64,000 nt of DNA from RGIG4140 sp045614025 (GCA_045614025.1 JAZLCE010000013.1:1-64000); one strand, 5' to 3'; numbered from the stretch's first letter, positions 1 through 7,550 are shown. Program-made: numbers and translations. Notes: generated by a model from the sequence alone, not told the origin.

Positions 1-159
1 CTCGTCTTTATAGTCATGCACTTGACGCTCGTCTATTTCGTTTCTAGAACAACCGTCCGTGCATCTGTTCTTTCTTCTTATTCACACTCTGTTCAACATC
101 TTTTCGCTTCAGTTCTTTGTTAACTTTTCGTTAACCATTTCCCCGTCGCGGTAGTTGCA

Positions 160-188
160 AATATAACAAAATAAAAACAACTTGTCAA
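160..188 (-). promoter_or_regulatory. Strong minus-strand sigma70-type promoter at left edge
   Basis: On the minus strand the -35 hexamer TTGACA (183-188) and the -10 TATATT (160-165) are exactly 17 bp apart. Transcription would start near 153 and run off the left edge. The 150 bp downstream are less AT-rich than the flanks and hold no convincing reading frame. It could be the leader of a stable RNA operon, which is inference only. Confidence 0.6.
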
Positions 189-397
189 CACCTTTTTTAA
201 TTTTTTTTCATCTTTTTTAAATTATGTTGATTTTTAAGCATTTTTTAGTGTTTTATTCAAAAAAACTTTAAATTGCTTTATTAAAAAGGCATATTTATAT
301 ATACAATAAAAGAAAATGATTTGCAATATTTTTATCAACAGAATATCTTCTTTATATATAATATAGTAATATAATGCAAAAACTAAGGATTTTTAAC

Positions 398-913
398 ATG
401 CATCCACTTCAAATTTTCAATTTTTGCCCAAAGTGTGGGTCAAAAAACTTCAAAATTAACTCCGATTACTCAAAAAAATGCTCTGATTGCGGTTTTGAAT
501 ACTTTAAAAACCCCATTATTGGCGTTGCCGTTCTTGTTTACAACGAATCGGGAAAAATCCTTTGTTTACAAAGAGAAAGAGATCCAGGAAAAGGCCTTCT
601 CGGGCTTCCAGGCGGATTCGTTGATATTGGTGAATCGATTGAAGATGCTGCAACTAGAGAAGTTAAAGAAGAAACCGGAATCGATATTGAAAACTTAAAA
701 CTTATTGATAACATACCAAATTCTTATATATATAGTAATATGGAACAAGCCCCATTAGACTTTTATTTTACAGCTACAATGAAAAAAGATTCTATTTTAA
801 AAGAGCAAGAAGGGGAAACAAGTCATTTACGATTCGTTAACATACAAGAAATACCTTGCGATTCGTTCGCCATGCTCTCGACTCGCATTTTCCTTAAAAA
901 ACATATATTATAA
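398..913 (+). CDS. NUDIX hydrolase with N-terminal zinc ribbon
   Basis: This is a 171-residue NUDIX-family pyrophosphohydrolase, which would cleave a nucleoside diphosphate linked to another group; the substrate cannot be read from sequence. Residues 10-31 form a zinc ribbon with Cys10, Cys13, Cys28 and Cys31. The full Nudix box follows at 73-94: G73, E79, R87-E88, E91-E92, G94. An ATG at 374 lies upstream in frame, but only the ATG at 398 has a spaced ribosome binding site (AAGGA at 385-389), so I start there. The zinc ribbon plus Nudix layout resembles NudC-like NADH pyrophosphatases, though this protein is shorter. It converges on the DUF2934 gene through a shared terminator. Confidence 0.85.
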   Translation: MHPLQIFNFCPKCGSKNFKINSDYSKKCSDCGFEYFKNPIIGVAVLVYNESGKILCLQRERDPGKGLLGLPGGFVDIGESIEDAATREVKEETGIDIENLKLIDNIPNSYIYSNMEQAPLDFYFTATMKKDSILKEQEGETSHLRFVNIQEIPCDSFAMLSTRIFLKKHIL

Positions 914-914
914 T

Positions 915-948
915 AAAAAAAGCGGCAGGACACATCCTTGCCGCTTTT
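915..948. terminator. Bidirectional terminator
   Basis: The arms AGCGGCAGGA and TCCTTGCCGCT pair with one bulged base. An A-run lies on the left and a T-run on the right, so it can end both the NUDIX gene and the convergent DUF2934 gene. Confidence 0.75.
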
Positions 949-950
949 AA

Positions 951-1154
951 TTATTTTTTAGAACAAGTTTTCTTTTTGGTTGTTTTACAAGCCGCTTTTT
1001 TGCATGTTGCTTTTTTAGAAGTTTCTGGCTCTCCAAAAAATTGAACATGGGCTTGCAACCAAAATTCTTCACCCGTTCCATCAGGGCAACCAGCTTTTTC
1101 CCATAAGAAATATGCGGCTTCCCGAATCATTTGTTCAGTTACTTGTTTTGTCAT
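951..1154 (-). CDS. DUF2934-family small protein
   Basis: This 67-residue protein has the DUF2934 signature in its first 40 residues: an IREAAYFLWEKAG segment, then PDGTG and FWLQAH. DUF2934 proteins are small proteins of unknown function common in Alphaproteobacteria. The C-terminal 20 residues are a low-complexity Lys/Cys/Thr tail, probably a nucleic-acid or metal-binding extension by composition only. The start at 1154 is chosen because GGAG lies at SD distance; an upstream in-frame ATG at 1181 has none. The stop codon sits at the foot of the shared terminator. Confidence 0.75.
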   Translation of the reverse strand: MTKQVTEQMIREAAYFLWEKAGCPDGTGEEFWLQAHVQFFGEPETSKKATCKKAACKTTKKKTCSKK

Positions 1155-1283
1155 TTTTAAGTCTCCACATTTATATACCACATATTCAAATTAGATAATT
1201 TAATAATTAATGTCAAGGCAATTAAAATTTTGAATTTAAAAATCACTACTATATTCTTATTATCTTAATATTTTAAATATAAA

Positions 1284-1314
1284 AAAAAGGCCAGCCAACG
1301 GCTAACCTTTTTTT
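1284..1314. terminator. Terminator downstream of tRNA-Arg
   Basis: The arms AAAGGCCAGCC and GGCTAACCTTT flank an AAC loop, with an internal mismatch pair. There is an A-run on the left and a T-run on the right. It lies directly 3' of the minus-strand tRNA-Arg. Confidence 0.6.
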
Positions 1315-1316
1315 AA

Positions 1317-1393
1317 TGGCGATCCTGGAGCGATTCGAACGCCCGACCCACAGCTTAGAAGGCTGTTGCTCTATCCAGCTGAGCTACAGGACC
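1317..1393 (-). tRNA. tRNA-Arg (anticodon TCT)
   Basis: This is a complete 77-nt cloverleaf on the minus strand. The acceptor strands are GGTCCTG and CAGGATC, the D-loop region is GCTCAGCTGGATAGAGC, the anticodon loop is CTTCTAA (TCT, reads AGA), the T-arm contains TTCGAAT, and the 3' CCA is encoded. Confidence 0.95.
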
Positions 1394-1403
1394 ATGGTTT
1401 ATG

Positions 1404-1432
1404 CTTATACAAAAAATTATTTTAATTGTCAA
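1404..1432 (-). promoter_or_regulatory. Promoter of tRNA-Arg
   Basis: Minus-strand TTGACA (1427-1432), 17 bp, TATAAG (1404-1409), about 10 nt ahead of the mature tRNA 5' end. Confidence 0.7.
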
Positions 1433-1461
1433 GAAAAAAGAACTAAAATTTCTTTTTTATC

Positions 1462-2193
1462 TTATAAATATTCATCCATTGATTTACCAAAACGCAAAAT
1501 TTCTTCAGCTTCAGACAAATAACCATTCCGATTTTCGGAATGCAACACAAATTCTTTCTTAAGTTCAAATGGTTTTTTCGATCCCAAAAATGCCCGAACA
1601 ATCACTCTTTTTGACAACGAATTTTTATCTTTAACTAAAGGAATAACCTGAATACCACCCAGTGCTGTTTTTTTAAGAGCCGATAAAATATCTGGCAGAG
1701 CATCCGTTCGATGAATTAACGTTAACGATCCTTTTGCTTTCACAAATTTTGCACAAGCGCGAATCCACTTATCTATATTTTCAGATTCGTGAAAAGCCAT
1801 ATTTTGCTCTTCATTAACCCGTCCTTGCCCATTTGCATAAAATGGTGGATTCGTTACAACATGATCAAATTGCTTTCCCTTTAACAAATCTGATTTTTTA
1901 AAAAGATCAATATGCAAAAATTCAATATTAGTTTTGTTAAGTTCATTATTTTCTTTTGCAAGAGCTATTAAATCTTCTTGAATATCAACACCTGTTATTT
2001 TTAAATTTTCAATTCTAGCATCCAAACAAAATGAAACTATTCCGCCAGCACAACCAACATCTAAAACAGATTGTCCATCTTTTGCCAAAACCGCAGATGC
2101 CAGCAAAACAGAATCTGATGTTGCCCGATATCCAGACACAGACTGTTTTAATTGAATTTTTCCACCTAAAAAATTATCTATTGTAACTTTCAT
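1462..2193 (-). CDS. TrmN6-like tRNA1(Val) adenine-N6 methyltransferase
   Basis: This 243-residue class I SAM-dependent methyltransferase has motif I DVGCAGG near residues 45-51 for SAM binding, an acidic GVDIQ at the end of strand 2, and the catalytic NPPF tetrapeptide typical of enzymes methylating exocyclic amino groups of adenine. Length and an N-terminal GYRATSDSVLLA segment fit the YfiC/TrmN6 family, which modifies A37 of tRNA-Val. The NPPF motif alone does not separate tRNA from other N6-adenine substrates. It lies next to a tRNA gene but reads as a single cistron. Confidence 0.75.
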   Translation of the reverse strand: MKVTIDNFLGGKIQLKQSVSGYRATSDSVLLASAVLAKDGQSVLDVGCAGGIVSFCLDARIENLKITGVDIQEDLIALAKENNELNKTNIEFLHIDLFKKSDLLKGKQFDHVVTNPPFYANGQGRVNEEQNMAFHESENIDKWIRACAKFVKAKGSLTLIHRTDALPDILSALKKTALGGIQVIPLVKDKNSLSKRVIVRAFLGSKKPFELKKEFVLHSENRNGYLSEAEEILRFGKSMDEYL

Positions 2194-2198
2194 AAATA

Positions 2199-2217
2199 AG
2201 AGTATACTCTAATTAGA
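2199..2217. promoter_or_regulatory. Overlapping short palindromes upstream of trmN6-like gene
   Basis: AGAGTATACTCT (2199-2210) is a perfect 12-bp palindrome and TCTAATTAGA (2208-2217) overlaps it. They lie 6-24 nt upstream of the minus-strand start codon. They could be an operator or part of the -10 region, but could also be chance in AT-rich DNA. Confidence 0.25.
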
Positions 2218-2256
2218 GATAAAAAACAAGAAGTTCTCAAAAAAAGGGCTTTTTTG

Positions 2257-2285
2257 TTGACTTTTACCTCTTTTTCGGATAGCTT
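2257..2285 (+). promoter_or_regulatory. Possible promoter of lipoprotein gene
   Basis: TTGACT (2257-2262), 17 bp, then TAGCTT (2280-2285), a weak -10. The GAGAGG ribosome binding site follows about 20 nt later. Confidence 0.35.
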
Positions 2286-2315
2286 CGCTCAAATAAAAAT
2301 TAAAGAGAGGAACTT

Positions 2316-2618
2316 ATGAATAACACACTTTTTAAATTATTGGCCCTAGGATCTGTTATCACTTTATCCGCCTGTAATCACAATAAACCTCATAATTCAT
2401 TACAAGTAACAAATACTTACACTCTTCAATCTTGCGATAGAGAAACAAGAGCATATTTCGTTGAAATGCAAAATAAAGACTCCCATTATACAGGATTTAT
2501 TCAATCTGGAAATGAAGCAAAAATTCCTGAAACTCGTAAAAAATTCAGAATTGGATCACACACAACAATTGAAATTGCCAAAGCTCATTTTGATGGTATT
2601 TACCATACATATGAATAA
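2316..2618 (+). CDS. Small lipoprotein of unknown function
   Basis: This 100-residue protein has a lipoprotein signal: a Lys-containing start, a hydrophobic stretch, and a lipobox LSAC ending at Cys20. The mature part has one further cysteine in a QSCDRE segment and no domain I recognise. The ribosome binding site GAGAGG is well placed. It should be acylated and membrane anchored. No partner gene is adjacent; a tRNA follows. Confidence 0.7.
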   Translation: MNNTLFKLLALGSVITLSACNHNKPHNSLQVTNTYTLQSCDRETRAYFVEMQNKDSHYTGFIQSGNEAKIPETRKKFRIGSHTTIEIAKAHFDGIYHTYE

Positions 2619-2643
2619 TTTTTAACTTTTATGCATTTTTTTA

Positions 2644-2672
2644 TTGCATTTATAAAAAAAAGAGGATATATT
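2644..2672 (+). promoter_or_regulatory. Promoter of tRNA-Ala
   Basis: TTGCAT (2644-2649), 17 bp, TATATT (2667-2672), 13 nt before the tRNA. Confidence 0.6.
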
Positions 2673-2685
2673 ATCTTCATCCGTT

Positions 2686-2761
2686 GGGGATATAGCTCAG
2701 TTGGTAGAGCGCTGCAATGGCATTGCAGAGGTCAGGAGTTCGACCCTCCTTATCTCCACCA
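2686..2761 (+). tRNA. tRNA-Ala (anticodon GGC)
   Basis: A 76-nt cloverleaf. The acceptor arms are GGGGATA and TATCTCC, the anticodon stem CTGCA/TGCAG encloses ATGGCAT (anticodon GGC), the T-arm contains GTTCGAC, and CCA is encoded. Confidence 0.95.
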
Positions 2762-2764
2762 TTT

Positions 2765-2797
2765 ACCTCTTAAGCTTTTGGCTTTAAGAGGTTTTTT
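2765..2797 (+). terminator. Terminator of tRNA-Ala
   Basis: ACCTCTTAAGC pairs with GCTTTAAGAGGT with one bulged base, followed by a seven-T run. Confidence 0.8.
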
Positions 2798-2969
2798 TAT
2801 ACCTATTTTTCAGTAATTTCTGCTTCCCGTCACAGTTACACGTCACTTTGCCCGATTAAGACACTTTACCCCTACTCTATTTGTAAGACTTTTATACCAT
2901 TTTGCCCGAACGGATTTATCGGACATTGATGATTTTTACCCGATTGGATTTCTCGAACACCCTCGAACC

Positions 2970-3015
2970 TTAAGACATTTAACGAATTTTCAAAATTTTT
3001 GGTTAGATGTCTTAA
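2970..3015. repeat. 14-nt inverted repeat at left border of the defence island
   Basis: The arms TTAAGACATTTAAC (2970-2983) and GTTAGATGTCTTAA (3002-3015) pair over 14 positions with one mismatch around an 18-nt AT-rich loop. No T-run follows on either strand, so it is not a simple terminator. The preceding 150 nt (2840-2970) hold three degenerate copies of a TTTRCCCGA-type motif and no gene. It may be the trace of a small mobile element or an integration border; that is inference. Confidence 0.45.
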
Positions 3016-3061
3016 ACGAATGCGATTCCAATGTTAAATCTTATTGTCTTTGTTAATCAAC

Positions 3062-3090
3062 TTTACTTTGATATCGAGTTATGGTATAAT
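3062..3090 (+). promoter_or_regulatory. Promoter P1 upstream of hairpin A
   Basis: TTTACT (3062-3067), 17 bp, TATAAT (3085-3090). The perfect -10 ends 8 nt before a long hairpin, so the transcript should begin at the foot of that hairpin. Confidence 0.5.
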
Positions 3091-3097
3091 AAATAAA

Positions 3098-3137
3098 GAA
3101 AGCGAGTGGGCTGCAGAATCTTGCAGCACTCGCTTTC
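3098..3137 (+). ncRNA. Hairpin A: 5'-terminal hairpin of a candidate small RNA
   Basis: GAAAGCGAGTG (3098-3108) pairs perfectly with CACTCGCTTTC (3127-3137), and the inner arms CTGCA/TGCAG extend it after a GG bulge. It begins at the predicted start of promoter P1. No U-run follows, so RNA from P1 may continue through promoter P2 to the terminator at 3252, giving roughly 155 nt. No reading frame with an SD is visible. Confidence 0.4.
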
Positions 3138-3163
3138 TTCACAAACATTCAAATACCAACTTA

Positions 3164-3192
3164 TTGACATTATTACTAAGTTTTGATACAAT
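3164..3192 (+). promoter_or_regulatory. Consensus promoter P2
   Basis: TTGACA (3164-3169), 17 bp, TACAAT (3187-3192): a near-perfect sigma70 promoter inside a non-coding gap. Confidence 0.7.
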
Positions 3193-3198
3193 AAAATT

Positions 3199-3252
3199 GC
3201 TAGGTAAGATGCTTCCTTCAGTGGGAGTCTTGAACATCTTACCTAGTTTTTT
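3199..3252 (+). ncRNA. Candidate 50-55 nt small RNA ending in its own terminator
   Basis: The predicted start of promoter P2 coincides with the foot of a 12-bp perfect stem, CTAGGTAAGATG (3200-3211) with CATCTTACCTAG. Inside it CTTCC can pair with GGGAG around a TTCAGT loop, and seven Ts follow. The whole transcript would therefore be one structured terminator hairpin of about 53 nt. On the minus strand the same stem lies just beyond the stop of the convergent gene, where it lacks a good U-run, so the plus-strand reading is favoured. Confidence 0.5.
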
Positions 3253-3701
3253 TATTCAAGCAAAATCTTTTCTTTAATGACGTTATCAGCAACTTCTACC
3301 CAACAACCATAAAGTTCTGCCATACCTTGAACGTCTCGTTTCTTTAATTCTTCTTCAAAGGGTTTGTTGTAATCCTTTCTTACAAACAAAGAATTACCCA
3401 TTCCCATTGGATAATAAACCCAATTTTTCATATAATCTTCTTTACCTGAAAGGATTTCTTCATAAGACTGGTCTATGGATAAAATCTTTTCAATGTCTTT
3501 TTCATTATCAAGACTTTCCAATGTGCTCATATATCGCTTGTCTTTGGTCATGATTTGAGTCGCTCCACCCCAGCCCATTGCTCCTGGCATTGCTGTAGCA
3601 TAGATACAAATGTCTTCGGGTTTTATTTCATCCAAATTATTGGAAGTTAATTTCTTAAACACAAAATCATCATAAATGTATTCATCATTGTTTTGATTCA
3701 T
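3252..3701 (-). CDS. Hypothetical protein, 149 aa
   Basis: I do not recognise this family. It is acidic and soluble, with no signal peptide or membrane segment. A Gly/Met-rich stretch (PGAMGWGGATQ) lies near residues 38-48 and another (YPMGMGNSLF) near 97-106; aromatic residues are frequent. The ribosome binding site AAAAGGA is 6 nt from ATG at 3701. It lies 11 nt downstream of the 140-aa gene on the same strand, so the two probably form an operon at the edge of the defence island. Confidence 0.55.
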   Translation of the reverse strand: MNQNNDEYIYDDFVFKKLTSNNLDEIKPEDICIYATAMPGAMGWGGATQIMTKDKRYMSTLESLDNEKDIEKILSIDQSYEEILSGKEDYMKNWVYYPMGMGNSLFVRKDYNKPFEEELKKRDVQGMAELYGCWVEVADNVIKEKILLE

Positions 3702-3712
3702 TTTAAATCCTT

Positions 3713-4135
3713 TTAATAGTTCTTTAATAACCGTTTTGTAATTAAAGTATGCCCTTCTTCATATAAATCGTCAAGTCTTTGATGGTTAGTTTCTGCTTCG
3801 CAGAGTTCACTGATTGATTTGATTAAAGAATGTAATGCATCTATGGATGGATGTCTGTGTTCTGACAGTATCATTCCATAATAATACTTGTTCTTGTTTA
3901 AAAATTGTTCAGAAAACTCATATTGAGTATTAATATATCCCAAATCCTTTAAGTGATTAAAGACCTTGATTAAATAATCTGTATCAGGATGTTGTGGGAG
4001 TTCTTCTGAGGATTCGGTTTGTTCTTCTGTGGGTTCAGGTTGCTCTATTGGTTCTTCTTTTAAGCCTTTCTTTTCAATAAGTTGAGCCCTTACTTTTTCT
4101 AATAGTTCATCTAATTTTTCTATTGCTGTTGTCAT
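3713..4135 (-). CDS. Hypothetical protein with DUF6626-like C-terminal domain
   Basis: This 140-residue protein has an N-terminal helix, then an acidic Glu/Pro/Thr-rich linker (about 25-55), then a compact domain with KVFNHLKDLGY, EFSEQFLNK, YYGMI and PSIDALHSLI. That pattern reminds me of DUF6626, seen on plasmids and in mobile regions; the assignment is from memory. The start at 4135 is preferred over the ATG at 4141 because AAAGGA is then 6 nt away instead of touching it. It is probably co-transcribed with the next gene. Confidence 0.5.
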   Translation of the reverse strand: MTTAIEKLDELLEKVRAQLIEKKGLKEEPIEQPEPTEEQTESSEELPQHPDTDYLIKVFNHLKDLGYINTQYEFSEQFLNKNKYYYGMILSEHRHPSIDALHSLIKSISELCEAETNHQRLDDLYEEGHTLITKRLLKNY

Positions 4136-4237
4136 ATTCATTCCTTTGGTTAATTTATATTTCCAATTCCACCTAACACTCGCAATTTATAAAAGGTATT
4201 TCATATTGCTCATGAAGGTTCATTGATACCTTCGTTC

Positions 4238-4261
4238 GAACAACCGGAGCAACGGTTGTTC
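4238..4261. repeat. 9-bp perfect hairpin in the mcrC to DUF6626-like gap
   Basis: GAACAACCG (4238-4246) pairs with CGGTTGTTC (4253-4261) around GAGCAA. No T-run follows in either direction. It may be an operator or an RNA processing signal in the 180-nt gap after mcrC. Confidence 0.35.
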
Positions 4262-4284
4262 TCCACTTGGTATTTATTTGCTCA

Positions 4285-4313
4285 ATGATTAAATACTGGA
4301 ATGAATATAAAAA
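4285..4313 (+). repeat. Direct repeat copy 1, flanking mcrBC
   Basis: ATGATTAAATA-N-TGGAATGAATA-N-AAAAA lies just past the 3' end of mcrC. A second copy at 7551-7579 differs at two of 29 positions. Confidence 0.6.
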
Positions 4314-4316
4314 GTT

Positions 4317-5405
4317 CTATTTAATAATTTTTTTAACAAAATTAAGCAAATCTGTTTCTATCTTTTGCCAATCTTGATTTAAATTAATGGTTTTCATTAC
4401 TATATGAGCATCCTTTATAGGCAAAACTTTTCCTTTTTCAAGTTTATCATTATAAACTGTCGGATACATCAAAGAACCATATTTAATACCTTCAAAAGCA
4501 CTATCTAAAACATATCCTCTTACTTGATTTATATGTCCTGTTCTATATGTTTCTATACCTTCATTTTGATATGCAGTGACTAATGCATCTTTATAATACT
4601 TAGCATCAATAATTAATTGAATCTTTTGCGTCTTATTTTCAATTACAATATCGGTTCTTCGATCTGTTATTTTTTCTTCAACATCAAATATGTCATTCCA
4701 TTGTTCAAAAGCATCATCATCAATATTCCAGTTTATTTTAGGAGCATGAACCCGATAAGTTTTTTTATCTAAATGCAGAGCATAGAAATTTAATAAAAAT
4801 AGTTCATATACTCTTTGCATTTGTTCTTCTCGGTAAAAATCATTAAACAATGTTTTTCCATCATTTTCATTAACACAAGTATTGTTGTATAAGATTGTTG
4901 CAATAGATATCAATAACTTATATATGAAATTATTCTTATTAAATTTTAATTTTTGTAAATTATGTTTATCTGGTTTTGATTCATCTATGTGATTGAAATA
5001 GATAATTTGCTTTTTTAAATCATTTTTTATGTTAGCATCAATAGCATTGTTTTTGATTAAAGCATTTAATGTATATTTAATAATCTGATTTAAAAGGTTA
5101 TTTGAAGTAAATTCATCAAATTCACAATAAATCTTTTTTTTGATTAAAGAAGCATTATTGATTGTACTTGAAATCAGAACTTTACCTTTTAAAACAGATA
5201 ATTCATCTTCATTTGTTATATATGATCTATAAAAACCCTGCCGGATTAACTTACCAACACCATAGGAGAAAACTCTTCCAAGCAAATTATATGAATTTGT
5301 AATCTTTTCAGATGACACGCTTATAGCATCTTTAATTGAAAGAACATTCCATGCATAGCAAAGCATGTAAAATAAATTCTGTATAGGTATTGGGTCTTTT
5401 TTCAT
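4317..5405 (-). CDS. mcrC: McrC-like nuclease subunit of McrBC restriction
   Basis: This 362-residue protein matches the McrC family (PF10117 type): IPIQNLFYMLCYAWN at the N terminus, a central region with the VLKGKV element, and a C-terminal PD-(D/E)xK nuclease core, TDIVIEN followed by LIIDAKYYKD near residues 245-270. McrC is the endonuclease that binds the McrB AAA+ ring and cuts DNA carrying modified cytosine or other marks. It begins 2 nt after mcrB on the same strand, so the two should be translated together. The length is normal and the catalytic Asp and Lys are present. Confidence 0.88.
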   Translation of the reverse strand: MKKDPIPIQNLFYMLCYAWNVLSIKDAISVSSEKITNSYNLLGRVFSYGVGKLIRQGFYRSYITNEDELSVLKGKVLISSTINNASLIKKKIYCEFDEFTSNNLLNQIIKYTLNALIKNNAIDANIKNDLKKQIIYFNHIDESKPDKHNLQKLKFNKNNFIYKLLISIATILYNNTCVNENDGKTLFNDFYREEQMQRVYELFLLNFYALHLDKKTYRVHAPKINWNIDDDAFEQWNDIFDVEEKITDRRTDIVIENKTQKIQLIIDAKYYKDALVTAYQNEGIETYRTGHINQVRGYVLDSAFEGIKYGSLMYPTVYNDKLEKGKVLPIKDAHIVMKTINLNQDWQKIETDLLNFVKKIIK

Positions 5406-5407
5406 GG

Positions 5408-7477
5408 TTAATCTATTTGTAACTTATTAATCCAATCTTCTGCTTTTTGTTTGTCATCCCACCAATATTCATTCAATAATTCACTAATTTCAAAATGTAA
5501 TATGCTGTTATACCAATCTTTTTCAGATTGACCGTCATTGAGTTTATTACAAAAATAACTATGGCCGATGCAAAAACCTTTCCCTAAGTTTGATATTCCT
5601 TCATCTGCGATATAATTGTTCAATCCTGTAAATTTATCTATTATTTGTTTAGATAAGTCGTCTGAAATACCATTTTCCTTAATATGATTAGCAAAGCCTG
5701 TCGTATTGAAAGAAGGTTCTACATTATAGAATGAAAATCTACGGCGTAATGCATAATCCATAATGGCCAAACTTCTATCTGCTGTGTTCATCATACCAAT
5801 AATGAATAAATTTTCTGGGACATAAAATTTTTCATCACTGTATGCTAATTTAATAGCATATTCGGGGCCTCTCTTATCTTTTTCAATAAGCATTAACAAT
5901 TCACCAAATATCTTACTTAGATTACCACGATTAATTTCATCAATGATAAAGAAATATTTGTGGTCAGGATCTTTCTCAGCCTTTTTACAAAAATTGTAAA
6001 AAACACCTGTTTTTAATTCAAAACCATTATTTGTTGGTTTATATCCCATAATAAAATCTTCATAACTATAACTTTGGTGAAATTGAATACATTCAACAAA
6101 ATTATTTTGTTTGGAACCGATAATAGAGTATGCAAGGCGTTTGGCCATAAATGTTTTACCAACACCAGGAGCTCCTTGTAATATTATATTTTGTTTATAC
6201 ATCAACAAATTTTTTAGGGTGTCATACTCTTTATCTGAAACGAACACTTCGTTTAAAAAATTATTTTTAGCATATGAAACCGCATCAGACGTTGGTACAT
6301 CATCTATATTTTCAGCATGCACTAATTTATTGAGATAATTAACCAAATCATTATATTTTGTAATTTCTGTTAATGTTTTAAAGGGTAATGGAGCATTTCC
6401 CCATTTTTCATCCAGTTCCCAATCGCCAGATATCCATTCAACTTTTCTGATGTTTTGGTACTCACTTCGATTAGTGTCGTGTATATAATCAGATTTTATT
6501 ACACCTCGTCCAATAATCTTTTTCCTACCATTTTTTACAAAAACAACATCTCCTTCTTTCATAACATTACAAAAAGACCATATTGCTAATGTATCATTAT
6601 TTGGTTTTTGTGTCTTACCGTTGTTTCTGATTTCTGTTTCTATTTCATCTCTATTTTTGAATTTTCTATAATCACCTACATCATCCCAACCTAAAACTAA
6701 AATTCCCTTCTGATAACATTCTTCCCATTTTTCGGCTTTTGTTCCAGGAGCACAAACCCAATAGCGAACATTACTATTTTCCATTACGTTTTCTTCAATC
6801 TCTTTTGTTGCTTCAACAATATCCATATTTGTTTTAAGTTTAGCAAATAAAATCAAAGGGATTTCACATTTTCTTGCAATAAAAACAACTTGGGCAATTT
6901 TGGCATATAAATCTTCTTTTGGTTCTTCCCCATAGTGTTGAATTATAGCATCCAACATTTGTACTGAATACCAAGCAGGAAAGATATCTGGAAAGACCAT
7001 ATGTAAATATTTTCTAATCCAAGCATTTTTTATGTTTAATTCATCAAGTTTTTGATAGTCTTCAATGGATTTTAATTCAGTGTTTGCAATGTAGTTGCAA
7101 GCATTTACAATTGTATCTCTAATCTTTGTTCCTTCTTCAATCGCTTCATCAATCGATAAAGTTTGAAGAGATTTTCCTTTTCCCTTAACCCAAGAATGTA
7201 GTTCTTTTGAATAATACAAACCAAATTTTGCTGCATTTCCTCCACCGATACCACCATAAGGTCTGCTTTTTTTATCCCTTTCTAAGTAGTAGCATAAATT
7301 ATCGGTATCACCTTTACCTAAAAACAACTTGTCTAATAGTTCTTCTCCTTCTAATGTTTTTAATAACTCGGGACTATATTTTGATTTAAAATCTACATAA
7401 CCATTCGATAAATCTTCTTTTAAATCATTGCTTATAGAAAGATATTCTTTCTTTGCCTTATCAAAAACATCTAACAT
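5408..7477 (-). CDS. mcrB: McrB-like AAA+ GTPase with EVE-like reader domain
   Basis: This 689-residue protein has three parts. Residues 1-235 are an alpha-helical region I do not recognise. Residues about 237-370 look like an EVE/PUA-type modified-base reader: RYWVCAPG, a GWDDVGDY element, then VVFVKNGRKKIIGRG. Residues about 420-689 are the McrB AAA+ motor: Walker A GAPGVGKT, Walker B IIDEINRGN, MNTADRS and ALRRRF. McrB reads the modified base and hydrolyses GTP to translocate and activate McrC. The reader differs from the 5-methylcytosine domain of E. coli McrB, so the recognised mark is open. A small ORF and terminator precede it. Confidence 0.85.
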   Translation of the reverse strand: MLDVFDKAKKEYLSISNDLKEDLSNGYVDFKSKYSPELLKTLEGEELLDKLFLGKGDTDNLCYYLERDKKSRPYGGIGGGNAAKFGLYYSKELHSWVKGKGKSLQTLSIDEAIEEGTKIRDTIVNACNYIANTELKSIEDYQKLDELNIKNAWIRKYLHMVFPDIFPAWYSVQMLDAIIQHYGEEPKEDLYAKIAQVVFIARKCEIPLILFAKLKTNMDIVEATKEIEENVMENSNVRYWVCAPGTKAEKWEECYQKGILVLGWDDVGDYRKFKNRDEIETEIRNNGKTQKPNNDTLAIWSFCNVMKEGDVVFVKNGRKKIIGRGVIKSDYIHDTNRSEYQNIRKVEWISGDWELDEKWGNAPLPFKTLTEITKYNDLVNYLNKLVHAENIDDVPTSDAVSYAKNNFLNEVFVSDKEYDTLKNLLMYKQNIILQGAPGVGKTFMAKRLAYSIIGSKQNNFVECIQFHQSYSYEDFIMGYKPTNNGFELKTGVFYNFCKKAEKDPDHKYFFIIDEINRGNLSKIFGELLMLIEKDKRGPEYAIKLAYSDEKFYVPENLFIIGMMNTADRSLAIMDYALRRRFSFYNVEPSFNTTGFANHIKENGISDDLSKQIIDKFTGLNNYIADEGISNLGKGFCIGHSYFCNKLNDGQSEKDWYNSILHFEISELLNEYWWDDKQKAEDWINKLQID

Positions 7478-7550
7478 TTTTAGGAGTCTCCATATGGGTT
7501 AATACCTATAAAAGGTAGAAAAAATACAATTTTATGTCAAGTAAAATAAT

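Noticed and set aside
3044..3277. 77-codon plus-strand frame over the small-RNA units
   Set aside because: It crosses two promoters, a hairpin and a terminator, has no SD and a biased composition.
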